A stretch of DNA of 12,561 nucleotides, from assembly GCA_052388135.1 (NCBI GenBank), contig JBQTIM010000081.1:1-12561 (forward strand), read 5' to 3'. The notes below the pieces were generated by a model. The model made no database searches. It was not told where the DNA came from and saw nothing but the letters and a program-made list of their open reading frames with translations. Positions within the stretch are counted from its first letter, which is position 1, and every line of letters begins with the position of its first letter. The translations under genes were made by a program, and so were the position numbers. The stretch comes from JBQTIM01 sp052388135 (GTDB lineage: Bacteria > Elusimicrobiota > Elusimicrobia > FEN-1173). Positions 1 through 5,333 of the stretch are shown here, piece after piece.

Positions 1-317
1 TGGCCCGCATCTGGCAGGAGACGAAGAAAACCGTGGTCATGATCACCAACGACGTGGACGAGGCGGTTCTTTTGGCCGACCGCATTTACGCCTTGGCGCC
101 GGCGGCGGGCGGCGGCGCGGCCGTGGACCCGGGCATGGCCGTGGACATCCCGCGGCCGCGCCTGCGCAAGGAGCTGAGCCTGCAGACGCCTTACCAGGAC
201 GCACGGCGGCGCTTGGTGGAAGCCCTGACGCGCCATCGCCGGCCCGTTGCGCCGGCGGCCGAGCCCCCGCAGCGCCCGTCGGCCGCGGCGGCGCTTTCCC
301 TGGAAGGAGGCCGCTGA
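1..317 (+). CDS. ABC transporter ATPase, NrtC/NrtD-like (3' end only)
   Basis: This is the C-terminal part of an ABC-transporter nucleotide-binding subunit of the nitrate/sulfonate/taurine import class; the start lies left of the window. The frame is open from base 3 and reads ARIWQETKKTVVMITNDVDEAV, the region just after Walker B, closely matching the next gene's REIL-like helix and D-loop/H-loop zone. The H-loop histidine, present in the next gene as THDVDEA, is Asn here (codon 48-50), so this ATP site may be impaired. After the ATPase core come about 80 residues rich in Pro, Ala and Arg with no recognisable domain; the solute-binding-like extension of cyanobacterial NrtC is absent. The TGA stop overlaps the next ATG by one base. 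Two adjacent, similar ATPases suggest a heterodimeric NrtCD-type importer. The substrate cannot be told from this fragment. Confidence 0.8.
   Translation, partial: ARIWQETKKTVVMITNDVDEAVLLADRIYALAPAAGGGAAVDPGMAVDIPRPRLRKELSLQTPYQDARRRLVEALTRHRRPVAPAAEPPQRPSAAAALSLEGGR
304..310 (+). promoter_or_regulatory. Ribosome binding site of the second ABC ATPase
   Basis: AAGGAGG sits inside the last codons of the upstream ATPase, six bases before the ATG at 317. It fixes the start of the second ATPase and supports coupled translation across the one-base stop/start overlap. Confidence 0.85.
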
Positions 318-1195
318 TGTCTTCCCTTCCGTTGCTGGAGATCACCGACTTAGGCAAGGCTTACGCCGGGCCCGACGGCCGTCCCGCCGTCATCGTGCAG
401 GATTTCAACCTGCGGGTGGAGGAAGGCGAATTCGTTTGCGTCATCGGCCCGTCGGGCTGCGGCAAGTCCACGGTGCTGTCCATCGTCATGGGCCTGAACG
501 ATCCCAGCCGGGGCGGCGTGGTGCTGGCGGGCCGCGAGATCGACGGGCCCGGCACGGACCGCGGCGTTGTGTTCCAATCCCCCTCGCTTTTCCCCTGGCT
601 CACGGCCGGGCAAAACGTGGAGCTGGCCGTGGGCCAGGCCAAGCCCCGCCTGAACTCCCGCGAAAGACGCGCCGCCGCCCGAAGCCACCTGGAAGCCGTG
701 GGTCTGCCCCAGACCGCGGACCTTTATCCCCACGAGATTTCAGCGGGCATGAAACAACGGGTGGGCATCGCCCGAGCCTACGCCCTCGAGCCGAAAGTTT
801 TGCTGTTGGACGAGCCCTTCAGCCTTCTCGACGCCGTGACGCGCATCGAGCTTCAGGACGATCTGGTGCGCGTCTGGGAGGAGCGCCGCAAAACAGTCGT
901 CATGGTCACCCACGACGTGGACGAAGCCCTTTTTCTGGCCGACCGCATCGTGCTCATGACGGCGGGTCCCGCCGCCACGGTGGGCGAAATCCTCGCGCCG
1001 CCTTTTCCCAGGCCGCGGCGCAGGGAAGACGTCCTGGGCCATCCGGACTATTACCGCCTGCGGGACAGGCTCATCGATTTCCTGGAGGACGAGGCCCGGA
1101 AAGCCGCCGCGCCCGAGGCGCCTCCCGAGGTCCTGCCCACGCCCTACGAACCCTCCCTCGGGCGGGTGCTCATGGAGCCGGCGATTCCGGCTTAG
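317..1195 (+). CDS. ABC transporter ATP-binding protein, nitrate/sulfonate/taurine family (NrtD-like)
   Basis: Complete 292-residue ATPase that would power import of nitrate, a sulfonate or a related anion with a membrane permease and a binding protein encoded left of the window. Visible motifs are Walker A GPSGCGKST (44-52), Q-loop Q87, signature ISAGM (141-145), Walker B VLLLDEP (161-167) and H-loop H199. The signature differs from the usual (L/I)SGGM in having Ala for the first Gly. Residues 220-292 are a basic then acidic tail of the type seen in NrtD/SsuB-like proteins and carry no known domain. The start is well supported: AAGGAGG at 304-310 lies six bases before the ATG, and the ATG overlaps the upstream TGA, so the two ATPases are probably translationally coupled. 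The family call is strong. Substrate assignment is not possible from sequence alone, although a TauE-like gene downstream makes a sulfur compound conceivable. Confidence 0.92.
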   Translation: MSSLPLLEITDLGKAYAGPDGRPAVIVQDFNLRVEEGEFVCVIGPSGCGKSTVLSIVMGLNDPSRGGVVLAGREIDGPGTDRGVVFQSPSLFPWLTAGQNVELAVGQAKPRLNSRERRAAARSHLEAVGLPQTADLYPHEISAGMKQRVGIARAYALEPKVLLLDEPFSLLDAVTRIELQDDLVRVWEERRKTVVMVTHDVDEALFLADRIVLMTAGPAATVGEILAPPFPRPRRREDVLGHPDYYRLRDRLIDFLEDEARKAAAPEAPPEVLPTPYEPSLGRVLMEPAIPA

Positions 1196-1234
1196 CGCCC
1201 GCGCCGCCGCAGCCGGACGGCGTCCCTGGAGGAC

Positions 1235-1250
1235 GGCCCGTTTCGGCGCC
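1235..1250 (+). repeat. Inverted repeat between the ABC ATPase and the TauE-like gene
   Basis: GGCCCG, a TTT loop and CGGCGCC can form a six-pair stem with one bulged C. Bases 1239-1250 are the exact reverse complement of 2071-2082, which lies in the hairpin after the TauE-like gene. No T-run follows, so this is not a standard intrinsic terminator; it may be a transcript-end hairpin or a chance feature of very GC-rich spacer. The rest of 1196-1322 shows nothing else recognisable. Confidence 0.35.
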
Positions 1251-1322
1251 CCGCCGCGCCGCCCGCATGCCGCCCGCGTTTGCCGCCGCCCGCCCCGCCG
1301 GAATGATCATACGGAGCGTTTC

Positions 1323-2066
1323 GTGGATATCTTGATCGCCGCGGCCGTCGGCGCCGTGGCTTTTATGTACGCCTCCGTGGGGCACGGCGGCGCGTCGGGC
1401 TACCTGGCCGTGATGACGCTGTTGTCTCTGCCGCCGGCCCTGATGAAGCCGGGGGCCTTGGCTCTGAATTTGCTGGTGGCGGGCGCGGCCGCCGTGCAAT
1501 TCCGGCGGGCGGGGCACTTCCCGACGAACAAGCTCTGGCCCTTCGCCGCGACCTCCATCCCTCTTTCCTATATAGGCGCGTCGCTCAAGGTTCCGCCCGC
1601 CCTCTACGGCCCGGCCCTGGGCGTCGTCCTGCTGGCGGCCGGTTTGCGCCTCGCGCTTCCCGACGGACGCGGCGGCCCACGCGCCGCCGCGCGCCCTCTG
1701 CCGCCCCTGCCCGCGACGCTGGCTTTGGGGGGCGGCATCGGGTTCTTATCCGGAATGGCGGGCGTGGGCGGCGGCATTTTCCTCAGCCCCTTGTTCATCC
1801 TCCTCGGCTGGGCCGGTCCCAAAGAAACCGCCGACCTTTCCGCCGTCTTCATCTGGCTGAACTCGGCGGCCGGCCTCTGGGGCCACTTCGGCCGCGGCGC
1901 GGACTGGCCGCCCGCCCTCTGGGTTTGGGTTCCCGCCGCCGCCCTGGGAGGTTTCGCAGGCTCTTACTTCGGCGCCCGCCGCTGGTCCGGCCTCGTCCTC
2001 CGCCGCCTCTTGGCCGCCGTTCTGGTGGCCGCGGCCTTCAAAGCCATTCTGGCCGCTTTCTCATAA
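1323..2066 (+). CDS. TauE/SafE (TSUP) family membrane transporter
   Basis: A 247-residue integral membrane protein of the TSUP family (Pfam TauE), whose members export or exchange small sulfur or organic anions such as sulfite and sulfoacetate. The two characteristic glycine-rich repeats are visible: GHGGASGY at 20-27 near the N-terminus and GGGIGFLSGMAGVGGG at 136-151 in the second half, reflecting the internal duplication of the family. Hydrophobic segments fill most of the chain, with a short basic/proline loop at about 113-130 separating the halves. The start is GTG, chosen because GGAG at 1313-1316 lies six bases upstream and the protein then begins directly with a membrane helix. It sits 127 bp after the NrtC/D-like ATPases, so it might handle the sulfite released from an imported sulfonate; that link is inference. 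Family call is firm, substrate unknown. Confidence 0.9.
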   Translation: MDILIAAAVGAVAFMYASVGHGGASGYLAVMTLLSLPPALMKPGALALNLLVAGAAAVQFRRAGHFPTNKLWPFAATSIPLSYIGASLKVPPALYGPALGVVLLAAGLRLALPDGRGGPRAAARPLPPLPATLALGGGIGFLSGMAGVGGGIFLSPLFILLGWAGPKETADLSAVFIWLNSAAGLWGHFGRGADWPPALWVWVPAAALGGFAGSYFGARRWSGLVLRRLLAAVLVAAAFKAILAAFS

Positions 2067-2070
2067 CGCC

Positions 2071-2087
2071 GGCGCCGAAACGGCGCC
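2071..2087 (+). terminator. Perfect hairpin after the TauE-like gene, possible transcript end
   Basis: GGCGCCG, loop AAA, CGGCGCC forms a perfect seven-pair GC stem starting four bases after the TAA of the TauE-like gene. No T-run follows, so classical Rho-independent termination is doubtful. It may stabilise the mRNA 3' end or separate this gene from the deacetylase promoter just downstream. Confidence 0.45.
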
Positions 2088-2104
2088 CACGCCGGGCCAT
2101 GTTG

Positions 2105-2110
2105 TAAAAT
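2105..2110 (+). promoter_or_regulatory. -10 box of the deacetylase gene, predicted leaderless start
   Basis: TAAAAT matches five of six bases of TATAAT and ends six bases before the ATG at 2117. Transcription would then begin at or next to the start codon, giving a leaderless mRNA. No Shine-Dalgarno sequence is seen before this ATG, which fits. No -35 match was found. The same arrangement occurs at 3943-3957. Confidence 0.5.
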
Positions 2111-2116
2111 CATTCC

Positions 2117-2965
2117 ATGAAAATTTTCACCGATCCCCGGGTCGCCGGCTACCAGGCGCCGGGCCACCCCGAAGCCCCTTTTCGCGTCCTTCGAACCGCC
2201 GGGCATTTGGCCGGCGCGGGGTTCCAACTCCTGCCGCCCGCCGTCCAAGCCGGCGAACGGGACGTGTTGAAAGTCCACACCCCCCGCCATTGGGAAACCG
2301 TCAAGCGCGGCGACTACGACGATCCGGACACGCCCCATTTTCCCGGCATGGACGGCGTCGCCCTCATCAGTCTTTCCGGCGCCCTGTCGGCCCTGGACTC
2401 GGCCCTCACGGGCGAACCGGCCTTTTCCCTCATGCGCCCGCCCGGCCACCACGCAGCCGCCGAAAAAGTGGCCGGGTTTTGCTACGTCAACAACATGGCC
2501 GCGGCCTGCCAAAGCGCCCGCGACAGAGGCCTGCGGACCGCCGTCTTGGACGTGGACGTCCACCACGGCGACGGCACCGAGTCCATCGCCCACGGAAAAG
2601 AGGGCTGGCTCTTCGCCTCCATCCACCAGGCGCCGCTTTATCCGGGCACCGGCCTGGCCTGCCGCGACAACTGCCTCAACTATCCCCTGCCGCCTCTCAC
2701 GGACGAAGCGGCCTACCTTCCCGTTCTGGAAAGCGCCCTCGAGCGGATCGTCGAGTTCTCCCCCGACGTCCTGGGCGTCTCCGCCGGATTCGACACCTAC
2801 AAGGACTGCCCCCTGGCGCTCTTCAAGCTGGAGAAAAAAACCTACCGCCGCATGGGCAAGATGATCGCGCGGACGGGCCTGCGGCGTTTCGCCGTCCTGG
2901 AAGGCGGCTACGCGGAAGATCTGCCCGTCTTGATCGAAGAATTTTTGGAAGGGTTCGGCGGCTGA
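2117..2965 (+). CDS. Histone deacetylase-like amidohydrolase (acetylpolyamine amidohydrolase/AcuC superfamily)
   Basis: A 282-residue zinc hydrolase of the arginase/deacetylase fold that removes acetyl groups from lysine side chains of proteins or from acetylated polyamines. By analogy with HDAC8, the active site is intact: the charge-relay pair H111-H112 in RPPGHHA, zinc ligands D147 and H149 in LDVDVHHGDG, the third ligand D226 in SAGFD, and the transition-state Tyr Y265 in EGGY. HQAPLYPGTG (170-179) is another family hallmark. It is slightly short for bacterial members, which are commonly 300-350 residues, but no core motif is missing. The protein has no signal peptide and should be cytoplasmic. 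It starts at the ATG directly behind a -10 box with no Shine-Dalgarno sequence, so it is probably read from a leaderless mRNA and is its own transcription unit. Whether the substrate is a protein, acetoin-related or a polyamine is not resolvable here. Confidence 0.95.
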   Translation: MKIFTDPRVAGYQAPGHPEAPFRVLRTAGHLAGAGFQLLPPAVQAGERDVLKVHTPRHWETVKRGDYDDPDTPHFPGMDGVALISLSGALSALDSALTGEPAFSLMRPPGHHAAAEKVAGFCYVNNMAAACQSARDRGLRTAVLDVDVHHGDGTESIAHGKEGWLFASIHQAPLYPGTGLACRDNCLNYPLPPLTDEAAYLPVLESALERIVEFSPDVLGVSAGFDTYKDCPLALFKLEKKTYRRMGKMIARTGLRRFAVLEGGYAEDLPVLIEEFLEGFGG

Positions 2966-3280
2966 GGCAAGAGCGAATAGGTTAAGCGGAAGCTCCTTAC
3001 GTCCGTGCACGCCGCCGCGACGCGGGTTCGATGGGGTCTACGATTTGTCCTTTGGTTCCAGCCGTCTAAATAAAAGCCGCAGAGGAAGGCACAATTTCAC
3101 GAAGACGCCTCGACCGCCGTATTTGCATTTGCCGCATGCCGAGCGGCCTTGTTTTCTTGACGCGCCGAGCGCCAATTCATAAACTATAGGTAAGAAGCCG
3201 TCGTTCCTCCTCGCATTCCCTTTCCCCACGGACCAACCGGTTCCCCGGACACAACGTCGTTCCCCGATGGCGAGAAAATC
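2966..3280. other. 315-bp intergenic region, no gene recognised
   Basis: This spacer is visibly less GC-rich than the genes around it. I see no tRNA, no convincing riboswitch and no credible small ORF. It contains a plausible promoter (3157-3185) pointing at the HD-like gene, a small palindrome AACCGGTT near 3234-3241, and two nearby copies of GTTCCCCG. A non-coding RNA or an eroded gene cannot be excluded. Confidence 0.6.
3157..3185 (+). promoter_or_regulatory. Predicted sigma-70-type promoter for the HD-like gene
   Basis: TTGACG at 3157-3162 (five of six to TTGACA) is followed after exactly 17 bases by TAAACT at 3180-3185 (four of six to TATAAT). Transcription would start near 3192 and leave an untranslated leader of about 90 bases before the ATG at 3281. 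It is the best two-box promoter in the window, but unproven. Confidence 0.5.
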
Positions 3281-3895
3281 ATGGAAAACTGGAAGCGCAT
3301 TTTGCTGGAAACGCGCCGCCCCTCGGACATTCTGAGGGAGATGGACGCCTCCGGCCGCCTGGCGGAGTCTTCCGTCGAGCTGGCCCGGCTGAAAAACGTC
3401 CTCAGGGATTCCACGGAGGCTCCCCTGTGGGAGCACACCCTGCGGGCGCTGGACGTGGCCGCGGACATCGTCCGCCGGGAGAAGATGCCCGAATCCGGCG
3501 CCTACGCCGTTCTGCTGGCCGTCCTCACCGAGGACATGGACAACGCCGCCGTTTCCCTGGGCGCGTCCCCGCGGGAAAGCCGCGGCAACCCGGCCGCGGC
3601 TGCGTTTTTGAAAAAGGCCGGGGTGGACCAAGCCGTCGCGACCAAAGTCCTCAAGATTCTAGAGGAGAGGCGGGAGCCGCTCCACCTCTATCGTCACAGA
3701 AACAGGCTGGCCTCCGCGGCCGTCCAAAACCTGGCCGAACGGATCCGGCCGGCGTCACTGAACGAGCTCCTGGCCGTGTCGGAGGCGGACCGCCAGGCGC
3801 GCGGAGCCGCCTGGCACGGATTTCCCGTCCGCGGCTGGCTTCTCTCCCACCCCGCCCTCCGCCCGGCCTCTTCCTCTTCCGGCCGCCCCGGTTAA
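3281..3895 (+). CDS. Orphan degenerate HD-domain protein, like the C-terminal half of CCA-adding enzymes
   Basis: A 204-residue protein that resembles the HD/RNA-binding portion of tRNA nucleotidyltransferases without the catalytic nucleotidyltransferase head. Residues 13-45 (RRPSDILREMDASGRLAE..) resemble the helix pair before the HD domain; LWEHTLRALDVA (49-60) carries the first HD-type His, H52; and LLAVLTEDMDN (78-88) aligns with the usual LLHDIGK, with Glu84 in place of the metal-binding His. SLNELLAVSEADRQARG (159-175) matches the late helix with a conserved AD of that family. The missing His makes phosphohydrolase activity doubtful; RNA binding or a regulatory role is possible. The C-terminal 25 residues are Ser/Pro/Arg-rich and low complexity. 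The start is the first ATG of the frame, with only a weak GGCGAG upstream. It has its own predicted promoter. The relationship is recognised from motifs only; function is not known. Confidence 0.6.
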   Translation: MENWKRILLETRRPSDILREMDASGRLAESSVELARLKNVLRDSTEAPLWEHTLRALDVAADIVRREKMPESGAYAVLLAVLTEDMDNAAVSLGASPRESRGNPAAAAFLKKAGVDQAVATKVLKILEERREPLHLYRHRNRLASAAVQNLAERIRPASLNELLAVSEADRQARGAAWHGFPVRGWLLSHPALRPASSSSGRPG

Positions 3896-3942
3896 ATTTC
3901 CCCTCGGACCGCCCGGCTTCGCCCCGGCCGCGACCGGGTTGC

Positions 3943-3948
3943 TATAAT
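3943..3948 (+). promoter_or_regulatory. -10 box of the flavin-reductase-like gene, predicted leaderless start
   Basis: A perfect TATAAT ends six bases before the ATG at 3955, so the first transcribed base would fall at or beside the start codon. No Shine-Dalgarno sequence precedes the ATG. Together with the similar site before the deacetylase gene, this suggests that leaderless transcripts are normal in this organism. Confidence 0.6.
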
Positions 3949-3954
3949 AGACCC

Positions 3955-4500
3955 ATGTTCGAGCCCGTCGCCCTCCCCAAATTTCACCGCCTCATCAACC
4001 ACGGTCCCTGCGTCCTGGTGTCCTGCGGCGACGGCGCGCGCGCCAACGCGGCCCCCGTCCAATGGAACATGCCCGTGAACGACGATCCGCCCTTGGCCGC
4101 GGTGGCCCTGGAGTCGGACAACTTCACCTCGGAGCTGGTGATGAAGACGCGGGAGTTCGTCCTCAACGTGCCGGAAGCCGGCCTCCTGCCCGCCATCGGC
4201 GTCTTGGGCCGCCGGTCGGGCCGCGACGGAGACAAAGTGAAAGACGCCGGCCTGACGTGGGGAGAAGGCGTCCGCGTGAAGGCGCCGCACCTGCGGGAAT
4301 GCCTGGGCTTCATCGAGTGCCGGGTGCGGGACGCCCACGATTACGGCGGCGTGCGCCTGGTGGTGGGCGACGTGCTTTACGCCGCCGCCGACCCGGAAAA
4401 ATTCAGGGAAGGCCGCTTCCTGCCCGGCGTGCGAACCGTGCACCACCTGGGCGGTCTGGTGTTCGCTCTCACGGGGGAGCGCGTGGGCCCGCAGGGTTAG
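3955..4500 (+). CDS. Flavin reductase-like (DIM6/NTAB) FMN-binding protein
   Basis: A 181-residue cytoplasmic protein of the flavin-reductase-like split-barrel family, which binds FMN and in characterised members passes electrons from NAD(P)H to free flavin or serves as a small redox enzyme. Family features are the opening strand GPCVLVSCGDGARANAAPVQWNMPVNDDPPLAAVAL, with the conserved N-x-AP segment (about 29-34), then DNFTSELVMKTREFVLNVP (57-75), in which the family's T-x-x-n-I-x-x-tgeFvvNvp pattern is easily seen, and the closing histidine pair VRTVHHLGG (about 160-168). Length is typical. The ATG at 3955 is chosen because a perfect TATAAT ends six bases upstream and because the N-terminal family strand begins shortly after it. 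A small DUF3006 gene starts 11 bases after the stop and may be cotranscribed. The physiological electron acceptor is unknown. Confidence 0.88.
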   Translation: MFEPVALPKFHRLINHGPCVLVSCGDGARANAAPVQWNMPVNDDPPLAAVALESDNFTSELVMKTREFVLNVPEAGLLPAIGVLGRRSGRDGDKVKDAGLTWGEGVRVKAPHLRECLGFIECRVRDAHDYGGVRLVVGDVLYAAADPEKFREGRFLPGVRTVHHLGGLVFALTGERVGPQG

Positions 4501-4511
4501 CGTTGCCCGCC

Positions 4512-4754
4512 ATGCCCCGCCCGCGCCTCTTCGTGGACAGGATCGAGGACGGCCGCCTGGCCGTCTTCTCCGTGGAAGGCGGCGGGCAGGTGGTCCTGCC
4601 TCTGTCCCTCTGTCCTCCCGGCCTCCGGGAAGGCCGATGCTTCGACCTCGACTGGAAAGAAAACCCGGCCGCCGAGCGCCGCCTTCGCGACGAGGTGGCC
4701 GACCTGCAGCGCGCCCTCCTGAAAAAGTCCAAACCCCCGGAAAAAAAGTCCTGA
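4512..4754 (+). CDS. Small DUF3006-family protein
   Basis: An 80-residue protein whose first half, RLFVDRIEDGRLAVFSVEGGGQVVLPLSLCPPGLREGRCFDLDW, fits the short DUF3006 pattern: a VDRIE-D-g start, a strand-turn-strand, a leucine/proline segment and a G-x-x-x-D/L ending. Family members have no established function; many sit beside secreted metallo-beta-lactamase-like or housekeeping genes. The C-terminal part (about 53-80) is a charged helix followed by a lysine/proline tail. The start ATG is 11 bases after the flavin-reductase stop; no Shine-Dalgarno sequence is visible, and an in-frame TTG at 4503 is an alternative. Expression probably depends on coupling to the upstream gene. A single Cys is present, so there is no zinc-finger pattern. 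The family match is from motif memory and moderately sure. Confidence 0.7.
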   Translation: MPRPRLFVDRIEDGRLAVFSVEGGGQVVLPLSLCPPGLREGRCFDLDWKENPAAERRLRDEVADLQRALLKKSKPPEKKS

Positions 4755-4778
4755 CGCTTCCGTCCGTTCCTCCCCGCG

Positions 4779-4809
4779 CGGCCCGTCCGTGCCGAAGCCT
4801 TGTTTTTTC
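4779..4809 (+). terminator. Possible weak intrinsic terminator after the DUF3006 gene
   Basis: CGGC at 4779-4782 can pair with GCCG at about 4791-4794, and a T-rich run TTGTTTTTT follows at 4800-4808. The stem is only four pairs and is separated from the T-run by a short spacer, so this is a weak candidate. Its position between the flavin-reductase pair and the Dps gene is sensible. Confidence 0.3.
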
Positions 4810-4811
4810 GC

Positions 4812-4817
4812 TACACT
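4812..4817 (+). promoter_or_regulatory. Possible -10 box for the Dps gene
   Basis: TACACT matches four of six bases of TATAAT and lies downstream of the T-run that may end the previous unit. Start of transcription near 4824 would give a leader of about 42 bases that contains the strong ribosome binding site. No -35 match was seen at the right distance. Confidence 0.3.
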
Positions 4818-4853
4818 TTACCGGGCGCAGGCACGGCCTGGAGAATCAACCCT

Positions 4854-4859
4854 AGGAGG
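4854..4859 (+). promoter_or_regulatory. Ribosome binding site of the Dps gene
   Basis: AGGAGG lies six bases before the ATG at 4866. It settles the start: the frame is open further upstream to an ATG-like position near 4800, but that stretch holds the -10 box and leader and is not protein-like. Confidence 0.85.
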
Positions 4860-4865
4860 AATTTC

Positions 4866-5312
4866 ATGGCCGATCCCAAAAAGACAACGGTGGACCGCCT
4901 CGCGGAACTGCTGGCTTCCAGCTACACCCTTTATTTAAAAACCCACAACTACCATTGGAACGTCACGGGGCCCATGTTCACGACCCTTCACACGCTGTTC
5001 GAGACCCAATACACGGAACTGGCCCTGGCCGTGGACGAAATCGCCGAGCGCATGCGGGCCTTGGGCGCGCGGGCGCCGGGCAGCTACACGGAATTCTCCA
5101 AGTTGAGCACCGTCAAGGATGAGACCGGCCGCCCGTCGGCCAAGGACATGATCCGCAGCCTGACGGCGGACCAGGCGGCGGTCGGCGCCGCCGCCCGCAA
5201 AGCCTTCGCCGCGGCGGAAGCGGCCGACGACCAGGCCACGGCCGATCTGGCCACGCGGCGCATGGACGTCCACGAAAAGAACGCGTGGATGCTGCGCAGC
5301 CATTTGGAATGA
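4866..5312 (+). CDS. dps: Dps family DNA-binding ferritin-like protein
   Basis: A 148-residue ferritin-like protein that forms 12-subunit shells, oxidises Fe(II) with peroxide and stores the iron, protecting DNA during starvation and oxidative stress. The intersubunit ferroxidase site is visible by alignment with E. coli Dps (H51, H63, D67, D78, E82): here H30, H42, E46, D57 and E61 in THNYHWNVTGPMFTTLH and DEIAERMRALG. Position 46 is Glu for the usual Asp, a conservative change. The N-terminus is short with two lysines (PKK), so DNA binding may be weak. Start fixed by AGGAGG six bases upstream. The carbonic anhydrase gene begins 21 bases after the stop with its own GAGGA, so the two are probably cotranscribed. 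Stress regulation is expected from the family but no operator was recognised. Confidence 0.96.
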   Translation: MADPKKTTVDRLAELLASSYTLYLKTHNYHWNVTGPMFTTLHTLFETQYTELALAVDEIAERMRALGARAPGSYTEFSKLSTVKDETGRPSAKDMIRSLTADQAAVGAAARKAFAAAEAADDQATADLATRRMDVHEKNAWMLRSHLE

Positions 5313-5333
5313 GGCAAGCGGCGTGAGGAAAAC

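Noticed and set aside
1964..3010. 348-codon minus-strand frame opposite the deacetylase gene
   Set aside because: The plus strand has an intact deacetylase with all catalytic residues. The antisense product has no recognisable domain and is explained by high GC content.
3022..3040. GGGTTCGAT, resembling a tRNA T-loop
   Set aside because: The flanking bases do not form the five-pair T-stem, and no acceptor, D or anticodon stem could be built upstream.
3038..3631. 197-codon minus-strand frame covering the spacer and part of the HD-like gene
   Set aside because: Considered because it spans the longest gap, but the product shows no motif and no ribosome site. The HD-like gene on the other strand has family motifs.
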